Shown here one piece after another: positions 8,950 through 17,056 of a stretch of DNA of 64,000 nt (positions are counted from its first letter, which is position 1; the number at the start of each line of letters is the position of its first letter). The DNA comes from an uncultured Eisenbergiella sp. (GTDB taxonomy: Bacteria; Bacillota; Clostridia; Lachnospirales; Lachnospiraceae): positions 62,001-126,000 of the forward strand of contig CAJUEL010000001.1 in the NCBI GenBank assembly GCA_910585455.1. The letters run 5' to 3'. The notes below the pieces were generated by a model. It was not told where the DNA came from. It saw only the letters and a program-made list of their open reading frames with translations, and ran no database searches. The position numbers and the translations under genes are program-made.

Positions 8950-9396
8950 TCATTGATCACCGATAATTAATCTCATGCCGACTTCACTCCCGTTTTTTTC
9001 ACCGGTTTCCCGAAAGCCGATCGAGGCATAAAGATTTCTTGCGACAGCATTTGTTTCGTAATAGGCTGTATAAATCTCTTTCACCCCAAAGCGGTTCACC
9101 AGATAAGCGATTCCCAGCCTTAATGCCACTTTCCCATATCCTCTATTCTGATACCTTTGATCGATCATAAATTTCCACAGGGTATAGTATTTCTCAGCCT
9201 CATAGTATCCCAGCATCATGAATCCAACCATGACATGATCGGCATAGATCGCAAAGGGGTACGCTGTATCGTAATACGCCCACGCCTGCGCCAGCGAGCG
9301 TTCATTGGATGAGACGAAATTCCTTTGGCTGTCCGCAATGCGCAGGCTAAGGCATTCCTCATAATTTTCTTTTGTAATTTCCCTTAATGTGACCAT
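8950..9396 (-). CDS. GNAT family N-acetyltransferase
   Basis: 148 aa with the complete GNAT fold: beta strands around VMVGFMMLGYY, the acetyl-CoA-binding motif A as QRYQNRGYGKVALRLGIAYL (Q/RxxGxG/A in the form QNRGYG) near residue 84 and the C-terminal motif ETNAVARNLYASIGFRETGE. These enzymes move an acetyl group from acetyl-CoA to an amine. The arrangement recalls spermidine/aminoglycoside-type acetyltransferases, but the substrate is not evident. It stands alone between the DUF262 unit and the HipA-like pair. Confidence 0.85.
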   Translation of the reverse strand: MVTLREITKENYEECLSLRIADSQRNFVSSNERSLAQAWAYYDTAYPFAIYADHVMVGFMMLGYYEAEKYYTLWKFMIDQRYQNRGYGKVALRLGIAYLVNRFGVKEIYTAYYETNAVARNLYASIGFRETGEKNGSEVGMRLIIGDQ

Positions 9397-9454
9397 CGTA
9401 ATCTCTTTTCCACTTTATGACATCCAGGTCAGCTGTCAATCGCGCAGCAGCATC

Positions 9455-10291
9455 TCATCTGGTTACCCGAAACATATACGCATATTTCCGCATCTGCTGC
9501 CGCAATGTCTCCTCTACCCGCAGCAGTACCCGCTCTTCATAGCATCCCTTTCCAAATACATCCATGCGCTTCAGTTCCTCAAGCAATACGCTTCCTTTTT
9601 CCTGAAACCGCAGGCAGGAACCATACAATTCATTCGCCGCATCCATCTGCTCATCAAAATCCCGGGAAAACGGCTTCGCCCAAATCCTTTTGCGGCACTC
9701 TTCTGCTCCCATTTCCGGCGGAAATGCTTCCCGCAAATCCGCAAAAAGAGAAAGTCCCATATCAAAATATGGGCACAATCGAAAATCCCCTGTCCGGGTG
9801 TGATAGATCACCGCCATGTTATTCGTATGGCGATCTTCATTCAGAAAAAAAGCATCCACCTCCAGCATACCGGCAAGATATCTGCCAAACTTCTCCAGAC
9901 CGGTGTAGACTGTTACCTGCTCCGCCAAAAATCTGATTCTTTCCTTCACGGAGGAAATTTTTCCCAGCATACCGGAAAGCCCCATGCCGGTATGCATGCG
10001 GAATAAATGCTCCAGCGTGATCAACTCTTCCTCTGGATGCAAAAAATTTCTGCTGCGGCAGCCCATCAATCTCTCACCGTGAAATTCGATTTCAACCGGC
10101 TCATATGCAACGACGTTTGGCACTGTGGAGTGGGAAAGCATTTGGGATGCCACAACCTCAGCCAGCCCTTCATACCCCATATAGTCTGCCTTATACCACC
10201 ATTTGCCGTCACTCCACTTTAACTGATTTCCTTTTGAAGAACGTCCATTTTCCTGTTCCGGTCCACAGCTTTGAAAAACCACACGCTTCAT
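9455..10291 (-). CDS. HipA/CtkA-like protein kinase (probable toxin of a TA pair)
   Basis: 278 aa, shorter than HipA (about 440 aa) and lacking its N-terminal subdomain. Kinase landmarks are present: WYKADYMGYEGLAEVVAS (ATP-binding Lys, about residue 34), VDAFFLNEDRHTNNMAV (catalytic Asp-Arg-His-x-Asn-Asn, about 165-180) and LCPYFDMGLSLF (metal-binding Asp in a DMG triplet). HipA relatives phosphorylate tRNA synthetases or translation factors to arrest growth. ATG at 10291 overlaps the stop of the upstream HTH gene as ATGA, so the pair is translationally coupled in the antitoxin-first order. Kinase fold is likely; target and toxin role are inference. Confidence 0.75.
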   Translation of the reverse strand: MKRVVFQSCGPEQENGRSSKGNQLKWSDGKWWYKADYMGYEGLAEVVASQMLSHSTVPNVVAYEPVEIEFHGERLMGCRSRNFLHPEEELITLEHLFRMHTGMGLSGMLGKISSVKERIRFLAEQVTVYTGLEKFGRYLAGMLEVDAFFLNEDRHTNNMAVIYHTRTGDFRLCPYFDMGLSLFADLREAFPPEMGAEECRKRIWAKPFSRDFDEQMDAANELYGSCLRFQEKGSVLLEELKRMDVFGKGCYEERVLLRVEETLRQQMRKYAYMFRVTR

Positions 10292-10821
10292 CTTTCCACC
10301 ATTTTACCATCTTCCATGAAAAATAAACGGAGCCACTGTTTATCCTCCGCCATCCTCCCCTTCGTTTTTTCAATGATTGTCAGTGGATCGTAGCAATCCA
10401 GCCCGAGCTCTTCCAGAATAGCCTTCCTGTGATCCCGCCCCTTTGGAAAGCAGCGACTCTCCAGAAAATACGTAAAATCCTCCCAGTCCGGCTTCCTTTT
10501 TATGCCGAAAGCGCAATGGAGAATATCATTCGTCCTGTTTTCAATGGCTATGTGCCTGTGTTGAAAATCAACCCAGATAATCGTACAAAGCTTCTCCAAA
10601 AACATATACTCCATCCGCATCGTGAAGCCTTCCGGCTGCTTCCTTTGCACTTCTATTCGCTCCTCATGCAGATACCGGGACATCGTCTGCCGGGATACGC
10701 CGTATTTCTTTGCCAGCGCTGTCACTGTTTCACCGTTTTGTGCCGCTTTCCTGGCTTGTGTCACCTGCTCGCTTGCCAGGGCTGGCTTCCTCCCCGCGTT
10801 CCGTTCATTTTTCACTGTCAT
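10288..10821 (-). CDS. HTH protein paired with the HipA-like kinase (probable antitoxin/regulator)
   Basis: 177 aa. Residues 1-55 are a resolvase-type helix-turn-helix: NAGRKPALASEQVTQARKA, then ETVTALAKKYGVSRQTMSRY, very like the C-terminal DNA-binding domain of Hin/Pin invertases, but there is no serine-recombinase catalytic domain. The remainder (about 60-177) has no family I recognise; it contains charged segments with KPDWEDFTYFLESRCFPKGR. The gene immediately precedes and overlaps the kinase gene, and a perfect palindrome lies about 50 bp upstream. An autoregulating antitoxin is the simplest reading. Confidence 0.65.
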   Translation of the reverse strand: MTVKNERNAGRKPALASEQVTQARKAAQNGETVTALAKKYGVSRQTMSRYLHEERIEVQRKQPEGFTMRMEYMFLEKLCTIIWVDFQHRHIAIENRTNDILHCAFGIKRKPDWEDFTYFLESRCFPKGRDHRKAILEELGLDCYDPLTIIEKTKGRMAEDKQWLRLFFMEDGKMVER

Positions 10822-10854
10822 GCCCTTTGACTCCTGCTATAGTTGACTTTTTCC

Positions 10855-10952
10855 CGCTAACGCTCATTATATCATGGACCTGCGGTCCATGATCGCCATT
10901 CGCCGCTCGCCGGATGAGCGAGCTCATCCTTCTCGCTAACGCTCATTATATC
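10855..10952. repeat. 19-bp direct repeats flanking the palindrome
   Basis: CGCTAACGCTCATTATATC occurs exactly at 10855-10873 and again at 10934-10952, bracketing the palindrome and a second, weaker inverted repeat (GATGAG N4 CTCATC, 10913-10928). This could be a compound operator or the footprint of a small inserted repeat. The remaining sequence to 11091 shows nothing further. Confidence 0.6.
10871..10893. promoter_or_regulatory. Perfect 10-bp palindrome, candidate operator of the HTH-kinase pair
   Basis: ATCATGGACC and GGTCCATGAT are separated by TGC. The site lies 50 bp upstream of the HTH start. No T-run follows on either strand, so an operator fits better than a terminator. Confidence 0.5.
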
Positions 10953-11091
10953 GTATGATGGCGGGTGTGTCAAATAATTAATTTATTACCTTTATGGCTG
11001 ATGTTCAAAGTTACAGTTCAAATGCCAAAAATGACAGATACCCGGCGAAAAGAAGCAAATGCAGACGGAAACAGTAACCCAATGTCATTTG

Positions 11092-12963
11092 TTATAAATC
11101 CGGAAAACTTTTGATTTTTACCTTTTTACCGGAAAATGCGATCCCAAGCTTCAGAATTTTTTCCACTCCGTCGCTTTGCATTTCCATATCATATTGCTTA
11201 TGACTGATCTGATCCAGCGCCTTTGCCGCCAGCTTCTCCTGTGCTTCTTCGCTTAAGCCGGTCTCTGATTTTAATTCCATGATAATTCCCGGATGTTTTT
11301 TATTTCTCGGAATCAGACTGATATCATACCTTCCCTTCCCGGATTCTCTGTTCGATTTGATTTTGTACTGATTATCCATCAGAGCCATCAATCCAAGAAT
11401 TAATCCATGATAAAATCCTTCTGCACCGGAATCGTAAAAACTGATAGATTTATCCATATATTCTGCAATCGCCTGCTGTAAATTCTGTAAATCATTTGCA
11501 TAAAGGCTCTCCGCAACCTTGTTGGCTGTCGTTTTTGTAATAGCTCCAATCTGCAGCAGGTGCGCAAGAATTTCACTTTTATAAACGGCTGCTATTTCTC
11601 TGTTCGGAATCATCACTTCACATAAATATGTCCCGTCCGCCTGCAGTTCCTTTTTTGGCGCTTTCAGGTATCCGGCAACCAATAGCAGACTGTAGATATT
11701 TGCAGGTTCTTCACTGAGAGATCGATAGAGCACATTCTCATCTATCCTTGCGATAACCATCTCCCCCTGCAAAAGTGCATAAAGCCGTTCTGTTATGTCA
11801 TCTGTCGCCACCCTCAGCACATCCTCAAGCACTTCATTTTTTCCGGTATTCACCCAATATGCCAAAGGAATACATCCCTTTGAAATATAGTTAATTACAG
11901 ACCAGGGATTGTATATTTCCTCACTTCCAAACAGATAGCCGTCATACCAGGCCTTCAATTCATCTTCCATGCCAGCTACACCATAGTATTCCATCATCTG
12001 ATGTACTTCCGGATAGGTAAATCCAAAAAAGCCGGCATACTCCTCATCCATGACGGAATTTACCGTCAGATTGTTCAATCCGCTAAAGATGCTCTCCTGC
12101 GCGATCCGCAAAATACCTGTCAAAAAGCCATAGGAAAGATTTCTGTTGTCTTTAAAAGCCCCGGAAAAAAAATTACGCATGAATCCGGTAATCTCATCAT
12201 AGAAATCTTTCGCATATCCCTCCTGGATCGGTGTATCATACTCATCAATAATAATGATCGGCGCCCTGCCATAGTGCTCTGCCAGCATCCTTGACAGATT
12301 TTCCAACGCCGAAGTCAAATCCACCTCTGTCGCGCTTCCATCCATGATCCTGGCAAAATATTCTTTCTCATATCTGGCTGTTTTCCCGCTTTCCATCAGC
12401 TCGGAATGTCTGCCAAATTCTGCCTGTAAAAGTCCCCTGATTTTATCCAGCGTTGCCTCCCACGAATCGAACTTTACATCCTTAAAAGTGAGAAAAATCA
12501 CCGGATATTTTCCCTGGTGCTGCGTATACTTCCCGCCGCACTTCCAGATCGCTTTATCCTGAAAATAGACGCCCGTATCTATCTCTGATATCTCAAAAAA
12601 GACTCTGAGCATATCCATATTTAATGTTTTTCCGAATCGTCTCGGTCTCGTAAACAGGGAAACAAGCGACTTTCGGTCAAGAAACTCCCGGATCAGCAAT
12701 GTCTTATCAACATAATAGTAATCTGACTGTGCGCGCACATAATCCGATATGCCAATAGGAAGAGGCTTCTTTTCCACTTTTTTTTCATGGCTGATATATT
12801 TTCCGGATACAATTCTTTTATCGATCGGTTTTGTTGCATCATCCGGAATCTGCCAGGATTTTCCCGGCTTAACGGCTCCGGGGATTTTGTTCCTTTTACA
12901 CAGATCATTAATCGTTCGCTCAGAGAGGCCCCATTCTGACGCAATTTGCTTACATGTCTTCAT
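11092..12963 (-). CDS. AAA-ATPase-like protein with HTH head and PD-(D/E)XK nuclease tail
   Basis: 623 aa from ATG 12963 (GGAGGTT upstream; the start 27 bases earlier lacks a site). Residues 1-45 form an excisionase/MerR-like HTH (IASEWGLSERTINDLCKRNK, KSWQIPDDA). Residues ~65-280 are the AAA-ATPase_like domain common in gut anaerobes, with FTRPRRFGKTLNMDML as an Arg-rich P-loop variant and IIIIDEYDTPIQ as Walker B. The C-terminus (about 520-600) carries a PD-(D/E)XK-like core, GRYDISLIP followed by IIMELKSE. The genes often occur in many copies per genome and their role is unknown; a mobile or defence function has been suggested. The intact HTH fusion is less usual. Confidence 0.8.
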   Translation of the reverse strand: MKTCKQIASEWGLSERTINDLCKRNKIPGAVKPGKSWQIPDDATKPIDKRIVSGKYISHEKKVEKKPLPIGISDYVRAQSDYYYVDKTLLIREFLDRKSLVSLFTRPRRFGKTLNMDMLRVFFEISEIDTGVYFQDKAIWKCGGKYTQHQGKYPVIFLTFKDVKFDSWEATLDKIRGLLQAEFGRHSELMESGKTARYEKEYFARIMDGSATEVDLTSALENLSRMLAEHYGRAPIIIIDEYDTPIQEGYAKDFYDEITGFMRNFFSGAFKDNRNLSYGFLTGILRIAQESIFSGLNNLTVNSVMDEEYAGFFGFTYPEVHQMMEYYGVAGMEDELKAWYDGYLFGSEEIYNPWSVINYISKGCIPLAYWVNTGKNEVLEDVLRVATDDITERLYALLQGEMVIARIDENVLYRSLSEEPANIYSLLLVAGYLKAPKKELQADGTYLCEVMIPNREIAAVYKSEILAHLLQIGAITKTTANKVAESLYANDLQNLQQAIAEYMDKSISFYDSGAEGFYHGLILGLMALMDNQYKIKSNRESGKGRYDISLIPRNKKHPGIIMELKSETGLSEEAQEKLAAKALDQISHKQYDMEMQSDGVEKILKLGIAFSGKKVKIKSFPDL

Positions 12964-13059
12964 ACATGCTAACCTCCAATCGTTCCGCAATATCCAGCGC
13001 TTCTTTTCGCAAATTATATCATACTATCCGCAATCTATCAATCTCATTTTAATTATGCG

Positions 13060-14130
13060 TTATTTTGTTGCGGAAACAATGTTACTGCGCAGTCGCCCCA
13101 TGATCCGTTGGCTCAGACTCCGGGAAACTGCCGCCGCCATTACGGTTCCTGCCAGAAACAAAAACATCCCCGCATACCAGGGCAGTCTGTTCATCAGATC
13201 ATAATGCACAATGACATTTAAAATGATCCAGTGATACAAAAACATGCCGTAGGAAAGATCGACCTTTAAGCGTATGGCGGGCAGGCAATACGCGCATCCG
13301 ATCACCAGAAACGGAAGCATCACACCCGTCACAATATCCGCATAATATCCGGGTATCTCTGCAGTGCACAATTCAACGACAAGATAAACAAGCAGCATAG
13401 GCCAGAAAGCCATTTTTAAAACGGGCAATATTCTCTGCCGCCTCTCATAACAGAAAACGCCCACAAAAAACCACAACGCATACGGGAAAAAAGTCCTTTC
13501 GATCAGCCTGGATACCATCCCTTCTCCAGCCGCCCAGACTCCCAGGATAACATTCAGCGCGGCGAGCGCGATGAGCAGCGCCGCCCACTGCCTGTTTTTG
13601 AATTTTTGCAAAAGGGGATAGACAAGCCCCAGCACAAGATAGAGCTGTACTTCCGTAAAAACGGTCCAGAGAGCACCGTTGACGCTGCCGGTAGCAAAGT
13701 CTCTCAGGCAGCCCGGCGTATTGGCGATTCCCAGCACCTGCGTTCCCAGCCACAGAAATATGCTCCGGTCCAGCAATTGGGGAACCAGCAGGCAGATCAC
13801 CGCCAGATTGACCGCCGTGCAGAGCCACAATTCCGGATACATGCGTAAAACGCGGCGAAGAAAGAATTCTTTTCGTGTCTTTGCCCGCTCAAAGGAGGCG
13901 GAAACCAGAAAGCCGCTTATGGAAAATAAAATCACCACGCCCGGAAACAAAAGAGCGGTCTGTCTGCTTCTGTCCATAACAGCCGCTCCCCGGTCCGACA
14001 GGTTTGTCGATAAAATCATCGTATAGCTGGAATAATGAAGCATCATAACGCTCAATGCCGCAATGTAACGCAATATGTCAAACCCGTTCTTTTCATATTT
14101 CTCAATTACAGCCATCCTACTCTCCGCCAT
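13060..14130 (-). CDS. Acyltransferase 3 family membrane protein
   Basis: 356 aa from ATG 14130 (AGGAAAG nine bases upstream; the open frame extends to 14268 but that part is unlike the family). About ten hydrophobic helices. The N-terminus YEKNGFDILRYIAALSVMML with HYSS shortly after is the classic acyltransferase 3/OatA-like opening (catalytic-type His), and SGFLVSASFERAKTRKEFF with RRVLRMYPELW follows near residue 100. These enzymes O-acylate cell-surface sugars or exported glycopolymers. No SGNH esterase domain is fused. It stands between the AAA protein and the glycan cluster; the substrate is unknown. Confidence 0.85.
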   Translation of the reverse strand: MAESRMAVIEKYEKNGFDILRYIAALSVMMLHYSSYTMILSTNLSDRGAAVMDRSRQTALLFPGVVILFSISGFLVSASFERAKTRKEFFLRRVLRMYPELWLCTAVNLAVICLLVPQLLDRSIFLWLGTQVLGIANTPGCLRDFATGSVNGALWTVFTEVQLYLVLGLVYPLLQKFKNRQWAALLIALAALNVILGVWAAGEGMVSRLIERTFFPYALWFFVGVFCYERRQRILPVLKMAFWPMLLVYLVVELCTAEIPGYYADIVTGVMLPFLVIGCAYCLPAIRLKVDLSYGMFLYHWIILNVIVHYDLMNRLPWYAGMFLFLAGTVMAAAVSRSLSQRIMGRLRSNIVSATK

Positions 14131-14276
14131 GCCGCATCTTTCCTGACGCTGCACCTTACAATCTGCCTGATATGCTCCCAGGCTCCTGGTCACAAACTGT
14201 TGCTGCTCATGCCATGACCAGTAGCCCAACCCTGCATTTATTGTAAGCTGACACGGCAAAAACGTCAAGCATTCTG

Positions 14277-16259
14277 TTACGCCCCATCGCCTTCATAATA
14301 ATCCTGAAAAAAATACAGCGCGAAATCCTGATCGTTGGCCCATTCATCATAGAATTCCCCTCTTTTCCCATTCACCAAAAAAGGGAATACATACGCGCAG
14401 CTTCCCTGCCCGTCCTCCGTAAAAAGGCACAGGCAGTTTCGCAGGCATTCATGCGCGGCACTCCGGTATTTTTCCTCTCCCGAAAGCCGGTAGTAATTCA
14501 TATATGCCCGGGCGGTCAGGCAGCTCCAGTAATGGGGAAACGTGTCCCCAAACACCCGTCCTTTCCCGAACCAGAAATCATCCCACCAGCGGATCGGGAT
14601 TTCATGCTGATGAAAACCAGGCTGATGACCGTTAAAACGCTCCAGAATTTCAATGTGCCTTTTTGCCTCTGCCAGATATCGTCCGTCCCCGGTCAAAAGC
14701 CCCATTTCGGAAATATAATTTGCCGGAGCCGTCACAATTGTCTGTTCAAAATTCACCTCATGCTTCGGATATGCCAGTCCGTTAGCGATCATATTGTCCA
14801 CATGCGTTCGAAAAAGTCCCAGCACCAGCTCTGCCTCCTTTGGCATCTGTGCGTTCCGAAAGGCCTCCACTGTTTTTGCCATGGAAAACCCGTTCGGATA
14901 AAATCTTTGTCCCCCCTGCGCATAGTATTTCTCCAAAATCCGCAATATCTGCTCCAGATATTCCTTCTGCTCCGTCAGGTTATACAGCTCCGTCAGCAAA
15001 AGCGTGATCCATGGAGCATTGTATAGACGGATACGGCTGTTATTTTTTCCGGCGCCGTCAAACACCTCTCCGGTCTGCGCATCAAAAAACTCCCGGTAAA
15101 GAAACGTAAGGTACGCATCCAGCGCGGCGCGCAGCCTGGCATCCTCATGCTCCTGCAAATACCGGATCAGCAAAAGCGCCATGCCCACCCGCTCCCTGCA
15201 GGCATTATGGTCGGTGATAACGGCATCATAAACCGGATATTTTTCCCGGTTATCATAAATCAGAAAGGAGCCGTCAAGAGGACTTTGGGGGCAATGGTAC
15301 TGCTGCCGTTCTGCGATGAAGCGGACCCTTTTTTCCAGCAGCTGTTTCACACCGGACACCACCAGAAAATCCGCATGGGTACAGATTCCATCCGCCACAA
15401 TCCGGAAACGGTGCTCTCCCGGCCTTTTGGGTCTGTACACAACGCGCACCAGATCGCCGTTTCGCAAAAAGTCCGCTTTTTCGTCATCCGCAAAAACCAG
15501 CACCTCCCTCTTATCGGGAGGAAGCGATGCCGTAAACCGGATCGTTTCATCCGAAAAGACTGTGAAATGCTCTGCCCGCACATCGATGAACTGTCCGCTC
15601 TGACGCGCCTTTTGATAAAAATCCTCATCCCCCGCATGCCAGAACAATTCCCATGAGACCGTAAATGTCTCCCCGGCGCGCAGCTGTTTATGCCCACAGT
15701 TTAGAATGAAAATTCCCCTTTGATTGCTGCGGCTGCCGGAAACGCTGTAGGAATCCAGCTCCCCTTCCGTCAAAACCATGCCAAGATTACAGCCAGATTT
15801 TCCCATCCGCAGCGCATTCACCCATGAGGTATGCTCCCCGCACCAGATATGCGTGTTACACCTGTGCAGCTGACAATCCTCCGCCCAGGTATATCTGTCA
15901 TTGAAGGGAACGCAAATGCCCAGCTCCCCCCGTTCCAGAAACAGGTCATCGTCCCGGAGGTTTTTGACATGATATTCTTCCACGAAATTTCCCGTGGCTT
16001 TGAAGAACCGCTTCGCCGTCACCTGCAGCTTTCCGTTTGACCAGACTGTCACCCCGGACCCATCGGTTTCCTCAAACCGCTCCGTTTTCATCCCTACGCT
16101 GCGCTTGACGGTTTCACGGTTTTCATTGACGACCGTCCCCCATTCCAGCCCCTCTGCCGGATCGCACCAGTTCATCTCTACCGCATCATTGGGATTTACA
16201 ATAGAAACAATGGTTCCTCTTTCCGGATGGAACCGGATCTCAAAATTTTTATTTTTCAC
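14277..16259 (-). CDS. (alpha/alpha)6-barrel glycosidase-like protein, end of the sugar operon
   Basis: About 660 aa. GTG at 16259 is preferred: it overlaps the nagB-like stop as GTGA and GGAAGGTG lies just ahead. Residues 1-300 look like a beta-sandwich (galactose-mutarotase-like), with aromatic-rich segments; residues ~330-660 look like a six-hairpin helical barrel with repeated helices and conserved aromatics such as IRWWDDFWFGKGRVFGDTFP and YDEWANDQDF. No signal peptide, so it would act inside the cell on imported oligosaccharide. I cannot place it in a numbered GH family. Being translationally coupled to the NagB-like gene ties it to the same pathway. Confidence 0.6.
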   Translation of the reverse strand: MKNKNFEIRFHPERGTIVSIVNPNDAVEMNWCDPAEGLEWGTVVNENRETVKRSVGMKTERFEETDGSGVTVWSNGKLQVTAKRFFKATGNFVEEYHVKNLRDDDLFLERGELGICVPFNDRYTWAEDCQLHRCNTHIWCGEHTSWVNALRMGKSGCNLGMVLTEGELDSYSVSGSRSNQRGIFILNCGHKQLRAGETFTVSWELFWHAGDEDFYQKARQSGQFIDVRAEHFTVFSDETIRFTASLPPDKREVLVFADDEKADFLRNGDLVRVVYRPKRPGEHRFRIVADGICTHADFLVVSGVKQLLEKRVRFIAERQQYHCPQSPLDGSFLIYDNREKYPVYDAVITDHNACRERVGMALLLIRYLQEHEDARLRAALDAYLTFLYREFFDAQTGEVFDGAGKNNSRIRLYNAPWITLLLTELYNLTEQKEYLEQILRILEKYYAQGGQRFYPNGFSMAKTVEAFRNAQMPKEAELVLGLFRTHVDNMIANGLAYPKHEVNFEQTIVTAPANYISEMGLLTGDGRYLAEAKRHIEILERFNGHQPGFHQHEIPIRWWDDFWFGKGRVFGDTFPHYWSCLTARAYMNYYRLSGEEKYRSAAHECLRNCLCLFTEDGQGSCAYVFPFLVNGKRGEFYDEWANDQDFALYFFQDYYEGDGA

Positions 16260-17056
16260 AGGATCACACCTTCCGCAATGGATTTCGGCATACAATAGCA
16301 TACATTCTTATTTCTGCGCAGCAGCGTAGCCGGAAGCTGCCCGCAGGGCTCATCATACAATGCATGCCGAAAGGGACCAGCCTGCCAGGGGCGGTTTAAC
16401 GCGATATAAATTTTTCTCGCATGCAGGATCTGATTCATGCCGACCGTGATACACCACCGGGGCATCCCCTGCAGATCCCCTCTTTGATAGCCGTAAGCAT
16501 TCATCGTTTTCGTTTCCCGGGAAACCGGCAGGATTCTGGTGTTGAGCGCTGCAAAAGCGTCTGCCGTGATCGGGTCATCCTCCCCTGCCGCCTCATTAAA
16601 CGCCACGTGACCGTTGATCCCAAGCCCGCCAAGGCATAAATCCACTCCGCCAAGGTCTGCGATCCTTTGGTCATACTCCGCTTCCCTTTGGGGCTGTGGA
16701 AAATGCCTTTGACTTTTGGGCATCACCAGCTGCGGATCCACCCGCTCATAAAATTCCCGCTCCATTCTCCCATAAAAGCTCAGCGGATCCTCGCGGGGAA
16801 TCACCGCTTCCGGCGTCGTCATATATTCATCCATGTTGAAAAAATGCACCCTTTTTAAGGAAACCCGCAGCCGGTTTACCATCTGTGCAAGAATCGGATA
16901 CTGCTGCGTCGGTCCAACCGGCACTATCATCACAGTATCCTCTCCCTTCTTATTATGTAACAGAATCTCTTCCAGCATGGTCAACGCCATATCGAAATAA
17001 ACGTCCCATTCCTCCTCCACCACTCTGCATGTAACCTGATTGATCACCTTTTCCAT
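16256..17056 (-). CDS. Glucosamine-6-phosphate deaminase-like protein (NagB family) with altered catalytic residue
   Basis: 266 aa, NagB fold. Retained: FFNMDEYMT (Asp72 equivalent) and GHVAFNEA (His143 and Glu148 equivalents). The motif reads GGLGINGHVAFNE, where the classical enzyme has NDGH: the Asp141 position, part of the catalytic Asp-His-Glu set in E. coli NagB, is Asn. The enzyme may therefore isomerise or deaminate a different amino-sugar phosphate, or be slow. ATG at 17056 overlaps nagA by 13 bases with GGGGGAG upstream, so it is coupled to nagA and to the following glycosidase-like gene. Family firm; exact reaction open. Confidence 0.85.
   Translation of the reverse strand: MEKVINQVTCRVVEEEWDVYFDMALTMLEEILLHNKKGEDTVMIVPVGPTQQYPILAQMVNRLRVSLKRVHFFNMDEYMTTPEAVIPREDPLSFYGRMEREFYERVDPQLVMPKSQRHFPQPQREAEYDQRIADLGGVDLCLGGLGINGHVAFNEAAGEDDPITADAFAALNTRILPVSRETKTMNAYGYQRGDLQGMPRWCITVGMNQILHARKIYIALNRPWQAGPFRHALYDEPCGQLPATLLRRNKNVCYCMPKSIAEGVIL

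Noticed and set aside
8715..8960. 81-codon minus-strand frame
   Set aside because: GTG start overlapping the GNAT stop, no domain and atypical composition. Left as a gap note.
10288..10821. Serine recombinase/invertase
   Set aside because: Only the C-terminal-type HTH is present; there is no catalytic Ser domain and no inverted recombination sites were found.
10871..10893. Perfect palindrome as a transcription terminator
   Set aside because: No T-run on either side and placed upstream of a gene start, so an operator is preferred.
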